Shown: positions 54,131-62,403 of the stretch, in pieces
Numbering within the stretch: position 1 is the first letter of the stretch
Layout: each line of letters starts with the position of its first letter
NCBI GenBank assembly: GCA_017472305.1
Contig: JAFUQP010000023.1
Span: 1 to 64,000 of the forward strand
Length of the DNA stretch: 64,000 nt
DNA from: Clostridia bacterium
GTDB lineage: Bacteria; Bacillota; Clostridia; Oscillospirales; CAG-272
Direction of reading: 5' to 3'
The notes under the pieces: generated by a model
Seen by the model: only the letters and a program-made list of their open reading frames with translations
Databases searched by the model: none
What the model was told of the DNA's origin: nothing
Program-made: the position numbers and the translations under genes

Positions 54131-54907
54131 TTATCCGAGATAGAGGGTTGTGAAAATACCAATCCACTGAACAACCGCACCCGCAAGCACGAAGAAGTGC
54201 CAGATAAAGTGCGAGCCGCGAAGCTTTATAGCGTAGGGGATTATTCCGAGGGTGTAGATAATTCCGCCCGCGAGAATGAACATAGCCATTGAGAACGCGC
54301 CGTCAATCATACCGGGCAGAAGCATAAGCGCGCTCCAGCCAAGTACAACGTAGAGAGGAATATGAATGAAGCGAAGCTTATCGGGGCCGAAAACTCCGAC
54401 AAGAGTAATTCCAAGCGCGATAACCGCCCACTGAATAATGAAGAACACTATTCCAAAGGTGTTACCAAAGTAGGCAAGAAGCGAGGGAGCAAAGGTAGCG
54501 CCAATAAGAATATAGATGCAGGTGTAGTCAAATCTGCGGAATATGCGCTTTGCAGACCTGCCGTGAGGAAGCGCGTGATATATACAGCTGACAGTAAACA
54601 TTACCGTTATGCCGACAGAGTAGATTATTGCCGATGCTATCTCAGCAGCACCCTCTGCGAAAACGAGCATAAGAATCAGCGATACGATACCGAAAATTCC
54701 GCCGAGTCCGTGGGTTACCGAATTACCAACCTCCTCAAGCACCGAGCGCTTCGGGGGGTTCTTAGGTCTTGGCTCTCCCGTTTTAAGATAATACTCGTCA
54801 AGACGAAGCTCGTTTGCATTACGTGCGCGGCGCATACGCTCCTTGTACTCTGCCCTAGCCGCACGCTTTTCGCTTCTGTAGATTTTCTTAAGGTTCTTAG
54901 TTGACAT
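54131..54907 (-). CDS. Hemolysin III (PAQR/TrhA) family membrane protein
   Basis: 258 residues from ATG 54907. A basic N-terminal helix (about 1-40) is followed by seven TM helices. Motifs: GNSVTHGLGGIFGIV, the metal-site block SCIYHALPHGRSAKRIFRRFDYTCIYI, and SHFIWHFFVLAGAVVQW. In bacteria these proteins influence membrane fluidity; the hemolysin name is historical. It has an unusual 100-base leader with its own promoter. Confidence 0.92.
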   Translation of the reverse strand: MSTKNLKKIYRSEKRAARAEYKERMRRARNANELRLDEYYLKTGEPRPKNPPKRSVLEEVGNSVTHGLGGIFGIVSLILMLVFAEGAAEIASAIIYSVGITVMFTVSCIYHALPHGRSAKRIFRRFDYTCIYILIGATFAPSLLAYFGNTFGIVFFIIQWAVIALGITLVGVFGPDKLRFIHIPLYVVLGWSALMLLPGMIDGAFSMAMFILAGGIIYTLGIIPYAIKLRGSHFIWHFFVLAGAVVQWIGIFTTLYLG

Positions 54908-55012
54908 TTTCTTTCTTCGACATTCAAGAAGCAAAAAAAGGCTCGTCCTTCTTCGCTTGCTATCCTGCCGCCTGCCGAGCGCAGGCAACCTCCTGTCTTG
55001 GTTTCTGCATTT
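54908..55012 (-). other. Structured leader of the hemolysin III gene
   Basis: Minus strand: GCCTGC-GCTCG-GCAGGC hairpin, then AGCAAGCGAAGAAGG and CCTTTTTTTGCTTC, which can form a weak terminator-like fold before the start codon. No known riboswitch recognised. Confidence 0.35.
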
Positions 55013-55041
55013 ATTATACACCAAGTACGGAAGCTTGTCAC
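55013..55041 (-). promoter_or_regulatory. Promoter of the hemolysin III gene
   Basis: Minus strand GTGACA, 17-base spacer, TATAAT. Confidence 0.6.
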
Positions 55042-55203
55042 CCTACCCTTGAAAAATCGGGTAGAAGCCACGTAGACGACACTCTCTTTGCGGTAGAACG
55101 GCATTTTCGCCTCTCTCCCCACAGTAGAATCGACCTCTACAGACAAGAGAATTGTGCGGCAGCTTGTCTACTTTGTCAACTATTGTTTACAGTATTAGGT
55201 TTA

Positions 55204-55236
55204 ATTTTGAGGCAGTCAGCCCGACTGCCTCAAAAT
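55204..55236 (-). terminator. Terminator of the RpiB-like gene
   Basis: Perfect 14-base stem ATTTTGAGGCAGTC/GACTGCCTCAAAAT with a 5-base loop, directly after the stop. Confidence 0.85.
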
Positions 55237-55240
55237 ACGA

Positions 55241-55879
55241 TTACTTAAGAAGCTCCTTTACGCAAGCGGCAATTCTGTCGCACTTGCAGTTAGCGAAGAA
55301 GTACTCCTGGAACTTAGGACCTGCGATTGCGCCCTTAACAAGGTCGCGGTCGAGGTTCTCGAGTATGTAAACGATGTCGTTATGGGTTACCTTCTTAACC
55401 TCGTCGAGAATCTTCTTGTTTCTCTGCTCGGGAACTGCTCTCTCACGAGGATAGCCAAGTCCCCACTCAGATACGAAGAGCTTCTCAAATACGTACTGAA
55501 GGTTAAGCTCGCAGCCCCAGCCCCAGCCCTTTGCGAAGGGCATTGCGATTGCGTTGCCGTTGTTAACCTGGGTGAACTGATACGCGTCAGTGGGGTCAAC
55601 CACGTGGCCGCAAAGCACACCGGGGAATGCGTTACAAGCGAGCATAGCTCCCTCGCCGGTGCCGCAACCGGTGATAACAAGGTCGCATGCGCCCGAGTTA
55701 AGAAGAATAGCGGAAAGGATACCAATCTGTACGTAGGTAAGCTGCTCCTTGTCCTCTGCGGAATACATTCCGTAGTTGAACACCTCGTGTCCGAGAGGCT
55801 CTACAACCTTCTTAAGGGTGTCACAGATAAGGGCGTTCTTTGCCGCCTGGCTGTTTTCATTGATAAGTGCGATTTTCAT
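55241..55879 (-). CDS. RpiB/LacA/LacB family sugar-phosphate isomerase
   Basis: 212 residues, longer than RpiB (about 150) because of a C-terminal extension. MKIALINENSQAAKNALI at the front and DLVITGCGTGEGAMLACNAFPGVLCG carry the family's cysteine and anion-binding loop. It acts on pentose or hexose 6-phosphates (ribose-5-P/ribulose-5-P type). The exact substrate is not fixed by sequence. The ribosome site AAAGGAG precedes ATG. Palindromic repeats fill the gap upstream, toward aspS. Confidence 0.85.
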   Translation of the reverse strand: MKIALINENSQAAKNALICDTLKKVVEPLGHEVFNYGMYSAEDKEQLTYVQIGILSAILLNSGACDLVITGCGTGEGAMLACNAFPGVLCGHVVDPTDAYQFTQVNNGNAIAMPFAKGWGWGCELNLQYVFEKLFVSEWGLGYPRERAVPEQRNKKILDEVKKVTHNDIVYILENLDRDLVKGAIAGPKFQEYFFANCKCDRIAACVKELLK

Positions 55880-55924
55880 TTGGATTTCTCCTTTTATATA
55901 TTATTATTTAATTACTTATGATGC

Positions 55925-55957
55925 ATTAGAGCGTATTGCGGAATTTATACCGCTGAA
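55925..55957. repeat. Palindromic intergenic repeat, end fragment D0
   Basis: GCGTATTGCGGAATTTATACCGC is one terminal arm of the family, joined to copy D. Confidence 0.5.
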
Positions 55958-56092
55958 AATTGCGGAGTCAGAACCTGACGAACGAAAAATTTTGCAAGAC
56001 TAGGCAAAGCGAGCGCGAAGCCCGACGGCATAGTTACCTATGTCGAGGGCGACAAGTCGATGCTTTAACAACGTATTGCGAAATTTTACGGA
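55953..56092. repeat. Palindromic intergenic repeat, copy D
   Basis: About 140 bases. Left AAAAATTTTGCAAGACTAGGC, centre GACGGCATAG-TTAC-CTATGTCGAG, right TCGATGCTTTAACAACG then TATTGCGAAATTTTACGG. Confidence 0.68.
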
Positions 56093-56222
56093 GCTTTTAA
56101 CGCGCATAATTTCGTGTCAGACGAGGCGTAAGGAAGGGGGCGAGACGAAGACGTAGATTAACTACGTCGATTTGAGCGCGTCGCCCGACAACGAAGTATG
56201 GCGCAAAATTATGGCGTTAAAC
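56093..56222. repeat. Palindromic intergenic repeat, copy E
   Basis: In tandem with D. Ends TTTTAACGCGCATAATTTCG and GCGCAAAATTATGGCGTTAA are inverted copies; centre GACGTAG-ATTAA-CTACGTC. The right end overlaps the last codons and TAA stop of aspS. Confidence 0.72.
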
Positions 56223-57501
56223 GGTTGGGACCGCGGAACAGGAACTGCACCTCTTTTATGGAAAGCCCGAGGAAGAGCATCGTAAGTCTGTCGATGCCTA
56301 TGCCGAAGCCACCGTGAGGGGGACAGCCGTATTTGAAGAACTCGAGGTAGAACTTTACGTCGTCGGCAAGACCCTTTTCCTCTGCTTGCGCCTTGAGAAC
56401 GTCGTAACGGTGCTCACGCTGAGCGCCTGTTGTTATCTCAACTCCGCGCCAGATAAGGTCGTAGCCCTGGGGTATACCATTTTCGTCACGCATGTGATAG
56501 AATGCTCTCTCGGCTGCGTTGTAGTCAGTGATAAAGAGGAACTCGTGTCCGAACTTGTCACGGCAGAGCTGCTTTGTCATTCTCTCTGCCTCGGTGGTGA
56601 GGTCGCCCTTAAGCTCGTCGGGTACAGTGTAGCCGTATCTCTCCTCAAGCTCGCGGTAAACGTCGGCAAGCTTCATTCTCGGGAAAGGAAGCGTAGGAAC
56701 TATTACCTCGTATTCCTCGCCGTAAAGCTCAACGATTTTGTCACCGTGCGCCTCCTTGACCTTTGCGAGCGCGTAGGTAAGAAGCTCCTCCTCCATCTTC
56801 ATAACGTCCTCAAAGGAGTCGATATAGGAGAACTCAAGGTCAAAGCCCGTGAACTCGGTTGCGTGCTTGTTGGTGTAGGACTTCTCCGCTCTGAAAACAG
56901 GGCCGGTTTCGAAAATTCTCTCAAGTCCCGATGCCATAGCCATCTGCTTATAGAACTGCGGGGACTGCGCGAGATACGCCTTTGTATCGAAGTACTTAAC
57001 CTCGAAAACGTCGGAGCCCGACTCGCTTGCCGCCGCGATAAGCTTCGGAGTGTGAATTTCAACGAAATTGCGCTCAACGAGAAACTCGCGCATTGCCGCG
57101 GTGAGTGTTGTCTGAACGGCAATCATAAGCTGGTTCTTCTCGCGGCGAAGGTCTATCCATCTGTAGTCCATCTTGACGTCTATCTCGGAGTCGTCCTTGA
57201 TAGGAAGCGCCTCGGCAACAGACTCTATCCTCATTACCGAGGGGTACATCTCCTTGCCGCCCATCTTTACGTATTCGCTTGCAACAACCTCACCCTCAAA
57301 GGTCACTACCGAGTGAATTGTGAGTCTGTCAAGCATCTCGAGAAGCTCGGGGTGCTTCTCCTTTTCTATAGTTACCTGCAGCTTGCCCGTGATATCCTTA
57401 ACAACGATAAACGCCATCGTCCTCTTGTTACGGAAGTTCTCAACAAAGCCCTGCACCCTGCAGTAGCCGGGGGTAACGTCCTTAATGTAGGTTCTTTCCA
57501 T
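56209..57501 (-). CDS. aspS: Aspartyl-tRNA synthetase, archaeal-type (probably non-discriminating)
   Basis: 430 residues, the short archaeal/eukaryotic-type AspRS, without the bacterial GAD insertion (bacterial AspRS is near 590). An N-terminal OB anticodon-binding domain (1-105) is followed by class II motifs: AQSPQFYKQMAMASGLERIFETG, FRAEKSYTNKHATEFTGFDLE, and motif 3 FGIGIDRLTMLFLG. The C-terminus RLTP is typical. In bacteria this form often also charges tRNA-Asn, which is then amidated by GatCAB; that is inference here. A palindromic repeat begins at its stop codon. Confidence 0.93.
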   Translation of the reverse strand: MERTYIKDVTPGYCRVQGFVENFRNKRTMAFIVVKDITGKLQVTIEKEKHPELLEMLDRLTIHSVVTFEGEVVASEYVKMGGKEMYPSVMRIESVAEALPIKDDSEIDVKMDYRWIDLRREKNQLMIAVQTTLTAAMREFLVERNFVEIHTPKLIAAASESGSDVFEVKYFDTKAYLAQSPQFYKQMAMASGLERIFETGPVFRAEKSYTNKHATEFTGFDLEFSYIDSFEDVMKMEEELLTYALAKVKEAHGDKIVELYGEEYEVIVPTLPFPRMKLADVYRELEERYGYTVPDELKGDLTTEAERMTKQLCRDKFGHEFLFITDYNAAERAFYHMRDENGIPQGYDLIWRGVEITTGAQREHRYDVLKAQAEEKGLADDVKFYLEFFKYGCPPHGGFGIGIDRLTMLFLGLSIKEVQFLFRGPNRLTP

Positions 57502-57579
57502 TTTCTTCGTCCTTATATTTTAATTTTATTTGCTAATTTTGAAGCTCAAGGTATGCTGTCAGGGAGCTATGCCGAATTG

Positions 57580-58392
57580 TCAGGCAAGGGTTTTGAGCCA
57601 CTCGTCTGCCTCGCGTATCCAGCGCTCAGCTATAGGCTGACACTGCGCGGGGTTGCCCTCGGCTGTAAATCTGTTCGAGAGAGCAAGACCGTGAGGACCG
57701 TAGGGGTAAAGCTTCATCATCACGGGAAGCCCCGTGTCAACGTACCTCTGCGCGAGCGCAAGAGAGCCGTTAGTGGGAACGAGCGCGTCGAGCGCTGTGT
57801 GCCAGATAAAGGCAGGTGAGCTTGACTTGTCAACGTTAACCTCGAGGGAAAGTGCGCGCTTTGTTTCCTCGGGAATTTCGGCAAACGGAGTGCCGCCCGT
57901 GAGATGCTCAAAGCTCGGCTCGTGGGTCGGAAGGAGCGCGGAAACGACGGGATAGCACAAAATCACTCCGTCGGGGCGGTTGTCGCCCTCGTTTATTCCG
58001 AGAGTGCCAAGAACGCTCTTGTCTGCGTGAAGAATACCGAGAGAGCCTGCAAGATGTCCGCCCGCCGAGAAGCCGACGGCAAAGACGCGGTTTTTGTTAA
58101 TATTATACTTTTCAGCATTTTCCCTTATATGAACCATAGCGCGCGAGGCGTCGGTAAGCTGTGCGGGATAGGGCACGTTGTTAACTCTGTAGTTAAGAAC
58201 GAAGCAGTTGTAGCCGAGCGCCAAAAACGCAAAGGCAATAGGCTCGCCCTCTCTGCCTGTGCAAACCTGGCTATAGCCGCCGCCGGGAATTACAAGCATA
58301 GCATCGCGAAGTGCGGTGCGGTTGTTGGCGATATATGTGTCAAGGTAAACCTCGGGGTGCTCCGGGTCAAGGTAAATTCTTTCGTGCTGCAT
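57580..58392 (-). CDS. Alpha/beta hydrolase, acetyl-esterase type
   Basis: 270 residues from ATG 58392 (GGAG site). Oxyanion region VIPGGGYSQVC, nucleophile GFSAGGHLAG, acid in TALDALVPTNGS and histidine in PYGPHGLAL complete the triad. No signal peptide, so cytosolic. Similar to BD-FAE/acetylxylan esterase-like enzymes of gut bacteria. With the neighbouring DUF4838 and GH39 genes it suggests processing of acetylated xylan fragments; substrate unproven. Confidence 0.88.
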   Translation of the reverse strand: MQHERIYLDPEHPEVYLDTYIANNRTALRDAMLVIPGGGYSQVCTGREGEPIAFAFLALGYNCFVLNYRVNNVPYPAQLTDASRAMVHIRENAEKYNINKNRVFAVGFSAGGHLAGSLGILHADKSVLGTLGINEGDNRPDGVILCYPVVSALLPTHEPSFEHLTGGTPFAEIPEETKRALSLEVNVDKSSSPAFIWHTALDALVPTNGSLALAQRYVDTGLPVMMKLYPYGPHGLALSNRFTAEGNPAQCQPIAERWIREADEWLKTLA

Positions 58393-58428
58393 AATGTCTC
58401 CAAGCATAGTTTTAGTTATACATATAAC

Positions 58429-58457
58429 ATTATAGCATTTTATTTTAAATTTTTCAA
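58429..58457 (-). promoter_or_regulatory. Promoter of the esterase gene
   Basis: Minus strand TTGAAA, 17-base spacer, TATAAT. Confidence 0.75.
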
Positions 58458-58543
58458 GGGGTTTGAAAATTTAGTGAGGGCACAGGGCAAAAAAGCTGGA
58501 AAATTATATCGAAGGCAACCGTTGATGCGGCAGCGGTTGGTAC

Positions 58544-58592
58544 AAAAAAGGCAGAGCAAGAATGAGAGTAAATTTCACTCACCCTTGCTCTG
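58544..58592 (-). terminator. Terminator of the DUF4838 gene
   Basis: CAGAGCAAG pairs with CTTGCTCTG, with an inner GAGT/ACTC hairpin; the minus strand ends CCTTTTTTG. Confidence 0.82.
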
Positions 58593-58623
58593 TTGATTTT
58601 ATTGTCGGAAGCCGTCGACGCGA

Positions 58624-60576
58624 TTACACGTCCATATACTCGTTATGGGTTACCATATTGACGAACACAACGCGAAGGGCGTTTGCCATCAGGGTATGGT
58701 CGAAGTACTTCTCTATCGCTACCTCATGTCTGCCCATTCTCTCGACGAGGTGGTTGAATCTCTCGAGGGCTAAGGCATCGTTGCCCTGCGCCTTCGGGAT
58801 ATAGGCATCTGCAAGCAGGTCGCAGTACTCGGCGTAGTATTCGAGAAGTCTTACCGAAACCGTTCCGACACGGTAATCGGCGTTGTAGTGCTCCTTGATA
58901 AGCGCTCTTAGGCGCTCGGTAATCTCCTTGACCTTCTCAAGGCTCTTTGCGTGCTCGGGGTTATAGAGCGTGCTGACTCGCACGTCAACCGACTTACGGC
59001 GAACCATAAACTGATAGTCGAACGCCTCGTCAAGCTCGAGGAAGATGTCGTAGAACTTACGCCACGCTTCACCGAAGGCGCACTCGAAGTACTCCTCTAC
59101 TATATCCTCGTAGGAGAGCGACATATCGAACATCGAGCGAGCGTAGGTGTAAAGGGTGATACCTGTCGGGAAGAAGCAGCGCTGCGTGCCGTCCTCGAGG
59201 ATACCGTCAATTCCGTACTCCTTGTAGGTCCTGACGTCGTCAACGAGAAGCCTAGCTAAGCGAAGTCCCGTTATATCGTTATAGAAGGCGCGCCAGAAGT
59301 GATACTCGAAGGAAATTCCCTTACCGTCAAACTTCTCTCTCCACTCTGCAAGGTGGGCAAAGAATTGCTCGAGGGTGGTCGGCATCTTGAGCTTATTAAG
59401 CACGAAGGGCTCGGGCTTCACGGTCACTCCCTCGGGGGGAAGGGTCATATCGTAGCGACGGGTGATGGGAGCGAGCATAATGAGGAATCTGTCGGGGTTC
59501 TTAATTCTCTCATAGAGGGGAGCCCACGCGGAGTCCATATAGGCAATAAATACAAGTCTTGTCTTTATGCCCTCGGCGGTATACGCCTCGTCAATCTCGT
59601 TGAGCATTGTAACGTACCAGTCGGTTGGACGCTTTTTCGTGCATTCCTCGCACTCGCAGTGGTTGTTATTGGCATCTGCAAGCCAGATGTGAAGATAGTC
59701 AACGTTCTCGTGAGTCTTTGCGAAATCGACGGCGAAATCAACAACCTTACGCCTTGCCTTGGGGTTGGACATACAGAGGTTCGTGTTGATTGGATAGTGC
59801 TTAATCTTCCTCTCGCCGTCCATCATAGCGATAAGCGAGCGTTGCTCGTCAGAGAGGCACGACTCGTACTCGGTATTCCAGCCGTCGCCTGCATCTATGC
59901 CGAGAGGTTCATAGGTAAATCCGTGTCCCATATGGTGAAATTGTAAACCGCGCTTTGCAATTTCGGTCTCTAAAGCGCGTTCCCACTGAAGTATGGTCGC
60001 CTCGTTAATAGGCTCGGGAGGTCTGTGCATCTCGTTGTGCTGGTGGGCGTAGGCACGCTGATAGTAGGACTTAGGGTAGCGGAACTCTATCATAAAGAGG
60101 TTCATTCCGAGCTTCGGAGCAAACTCAATTGCGTCCATCATATGCTGCTGAATAATCTGTCCCTCGGTAACCCAGCCGCGGTAGCGGAGCGAGGGCACGT
60201 GGCGGAAGCTTGTATCGGCAACATCCTTGGTCGGTATGTACTCACCGTCAACGCCGGGCATAAGCCAGCGGCAGCCGTTCCGCTTGAAATACTCGTAAAC
60301 AGCAATAAGCACCGAGCGAGGGTTGCTGCCTGCGATTATTCCCTCGCGGCCCTTTGTGTCTACGTAGAGAATATCGTCAAGCTCGGTGTCAGCGACGTCC
60401 GAGGTGTCAAGCCCGAAGTCCTGCATAAGTCCGAGTCTGTATCCGTCCTTTGCCTCGGGATTGTATCTTATCTCAACGGCGCCGCCGTCGGGCATCATCA
60501 TCCGAAGGTACTTACGCAGCTCCTCTGCCGCATAATCCACGACCGAATTTGCCGTAATCTTGTTAATGTAAATCAT
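58624..60576 (-). CDS. DUF4838 protein, GH67-like fold
   Basis: 650 residues. N-terminal domain with DYAAEELRKYLRMMM and IAGSNPRSVLIAVYEYFKRNGCRWLMPG, as in alpha-glucuronidase-type (GH67) proteins. A TIM-barrel-like middle follows with HIWLADANNNHCECEEC, a cluster typical of DUF4838, then a helical C-terminal part. No signal peptide. A glycan-active enzyme is likely, but the reaction is not established. Its N-terminal domain resembles residues 55-205 of the giant lipoprotein. Own promoter and terminator. Confidence 0.82.
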   Translation of the reverse strand: MIYINKITANSVVDYAAEELRKYLRMMMPDGGAVEIRYNPEAKDGYRLGLMQDFGLDTSDVADTELDDILYVDTKGREGIIAGSNPRSVLIAVYEYFKRNGCRWLMPGVDGEYIPTKDVADTSFRHVPSLRYRGWVTEGQIIQQHMMDAIEFAPKLGMNLFMIEFRYPKSYYQRAYAHQHNEMHRPPEPINEATILQWERALETEIAKRGLQFHHMGHGFTYEPLGIDAGDGWNTEYESCLSDEQRSLIAMMDGERKIKHYPINTNLCMSNPKARRKVVDFAVDFAKTHENVDYLHIWLADANNNHCECEECTKKRPTDWYVTMLNEIDEAYTAEGIKTRLVFIAYMDSAWAPLYERIKNPDRFLIMLAPITRRYDMTLPPEGVTVKPEPFVLNKLKMPTTLEQFFAHLAEWREKFDGKGISFEYHFWRAFYNDITGLRLARLLVDDVRTYKEYGIDGILEDGTQRCFFPTGITLYTYARSMFDMSLSYEDIVEEYFECAFGEAWRKFYDIFLELDEAFDYQFMVRRKSVDVRVSTLYNPEHAKSLEKVKEITERLRALIKEHYNADYRVGTVSVRLLEYYAEYCDLLADAYIPKAQGNDALALERFNHLVERMGRHEVAIEKYFDHTLMANALRVVFVNMVTHNEYMDV

Positions 60577-60618
60577 AGTTTGCCTCGCTTTCTCTGAGAA
60601 CAGGTTGTTACTACTTCA

Positions 60619-60646
60619 ATTTTACCATATTTAAAAATAAAGTCAA
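60619..60646 (-). promoter_or_regulatory. Promoter of the DUF4838 gene
   Basis: Minus strand TTGACT, 16-base spacer, TAAAAT. Confidence 0.65.
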
Positions 60647-60669
60647 CCGTTTTTTGAAAAATAAAAGGT

Positions 60670-60755
60670 GAAAAATAGTAGACCCCCCAAAGCCTTCCGC
60701 GGAAAAAGGTGAAACGCAGTAGAGTTTTCCGTTTTGGCTTAAGGGGGAGTCTATT
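60670..60755 (-). terminator. Long hairpin terminator of the GH39 gene
   Basis: Minus strand AATAGACTCCCCC and AAGCC pair with GGCTTT and GGGGGGTCTACTATT, with a large loop, then TTTTC. Confidence 0.65.
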
Positions 60756-60762
60756 TCAACTG

Positions 60763-62091
60763 TTATTTTTCTATTTTTACAAGGTAGGTTGTGTAGGCGG
60801 GCAGAGGGAGAATTATTTTCCTCTCGCAGGGGGAAAGCGTAATTTCCTTTACGCACTCGAGGTCGTGCTCCTCGTCAATAGCGTATATTTTCGCAGTGTA
60901 GGATGTGTCAACTTCAAGTCCCAAAAGCTCAAGGCTGAGAGTTTTATCCTCAATTCCGTCGTCCTGATTGAAGTAGGTCAGAAGCACCGCGTGCGATTTG
61001 CCGTCGGTTGCGCCGAGGGAATAAAGATACTCGTCAGAGGAGCTTTCAACAGCCGTGCCAAGCTCAAGGAGCGTGTTGTAGGCGATAAAGGGATAGTAGC
61101 CCTTAAGAGGTGTTAAGTAGGTCTGGTCCCAAAGTCCCGAGAAGGAGCAGGAGCGACCCTCGTAATACATAAGCATATCAAGCTTTTCGGGGTGAAGAGC
61201 GCAGATAACGCCGGTGGTGAACGCAGCACCCTTAACTCCCTTGATAGACTTGACCGAGTGAATGAAGTCCTCGCCGCGCCAGCCGCGAACATAATTCCAC
61301 TCGTTGATGTGTGTTTCGATGTCGCCAAAGCCGAATTTCTCCATCATAGCGTTCGACATACGGACGTACTCGACGAAGTCCTCTATATACTTATTGTATC
61401 TGTGGTAGGAGATAAAGTCGGGACGCACGCCGCTGTCACGGAGCATACCGAAGAATATCTCGCACCACTCGGTGTGGTAGAAGGTGGCTATAGCGGGGCC
61501 GCCTATCTTAAGGTGCGGGAATTTCGACTGAAGATAACGGCAGGATACGATAAAGAATTCTGCAAACTCCTCGCAGGTGCCCTGCCAGCAGGGATTACCG
61601 GTAGCGTTGTTGTTGTCAAACTCGTTCCAGATTTCCCAGTATTTGATGTTGTAGTTGAAGCCGTCAGCCCAGCCCTCGGTGTAGTGGCGGATTATATGCT
61701 CGCAAATTCTCGCCCATTTCTCATAATCCTTCGGGGGATAGGTACCGTACTTATGCGAATGCTCGATAGACGCGCCGAGGCGGTAATAGGGCTCGGTGCC
61801 TACCTCGAACATATCGGCAATATACTTGTCAGTCGGTCCGAACACATAGTTTTTGGGGTCGTTTTCGTCTGCGTCGAAGTCACGGAAAATTCTGTGCACG
61901 TCGACGAGCCATTCGTTTGTAAACGAGGTGTCGTGAAGTCTGCCGTAGGGGATTTTCGCCGCGCGCCAGGCTTCCATATTATTTATTCCGCGAATACCGT
62001 TCGCAGGTCCGTTGTTAACCGCGTTGAAGGTCTTGATTTTGCCGTAGGGCTTCGAAAAATCGACCTGAATAGAATTGTATGCTTTTTCCAT
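60763..62091 (-). CDS. GH39-like glycosidase (beta-xylosidase type), catalytic residues intact
   Basis: 442 residues. TIM barrel with acid/base motif YWEIWNE (E157) and nucleophile HINEWN (E264), plus GGPAIATFYHTEW and HRYNKYI. A C-terminal beta domain (about 365-442) ends TTYLVKIEK. No signal peptide, so it works on imported oligosaccharides. The subfamily and substrate (xylo-oligosaccharides or other) are not certain. Paralogue of 25475-26833. Confidence 0.88.
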   Translation of the reverse strand: MEKAYNSIQVDFSKPYGKIKTFNAVNNGPANGIRGINNMEAWRAAKIPYGRLHDTSFTNEWLVDVHRIFRDFDADENDPKNYVFGPTDKYIADMFEVGTEPYYRLGASIEHSHKYGTYPPKDYEKWARICEHIIRHYTEGWADGFNYNIKYWEIWNEFDNNNATGNPCWQGTCEEFAEFFIVSCRYLQSKFPHLKIGGPAIATFYHTEWCEIFFGMLRDSGVRPDFISYHRYNKYIEDFVEYVRMSNAMMEKFGFGDIETHINEWNYVRGWRGEDFIHSVKSIKGVKGAAFTTGVICALHPEKLDMLMYYEGRSCSFSGLWDQTYLTPLKGYYPFIAYNTLLELGTAVESSSDEYLYSLGATDGKSHAVLLTYFNQDDGIEDKTLSLELLGLEVDTSYTAKIYAIDEEHDLECVKEITLSPCERKIILPLPAYTTYLVKIEK

Positions 62092-62124
62092 AAGAGATTA
62101 CCCCCAAAATGTTTTTCCGCTTAA

Positions 62125-62154
62125 ATTATATCCCTTTGCGGCTATCTCTGTCAA
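62125..62154 (-). promoter_or_regulatory. Promoter of the GH39 gene
   Basis: Minus strand TTGACA, 18-base spacer, TATAAT. The rest of 62155-62343 holds no gene, only a CAACGGA/TCCGTTG hairpin at about 62202-62225. Confidence 0.7.
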
Positions 62155-62343
62155 GTGGTTTTGATTTTTACGAAAACTTTTTCGTTTTAGAATGACGATA
62201 GATAAGGCAACGGATTTTTCCGTTGGCTTTGCGTTTATGCCCAAAATTCATTACCTCTGTCGAAGGCTCGTTAGTTTGGTGCAGAAATCGCCGTTCTGCG
62301 AGCGGCGGTGTATTTTCATACTCCGAGCGAGCAAACGACGATA

Positions 62344-62375
62344 GAAAAGGCGATGGAAAAATCCATCGCCTTTTA
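62344..62375. terminator. Terminator of pnp
   Basis: AAAAGGCGATGGA pairs with TCCATCGCCTTTT around a 4-base A loop; T tract on either strand. Confidence 0.88.
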
Positions 62376-62403
62376 GGTTATGCCCAAAATCACGAGACTA
62401 TCT

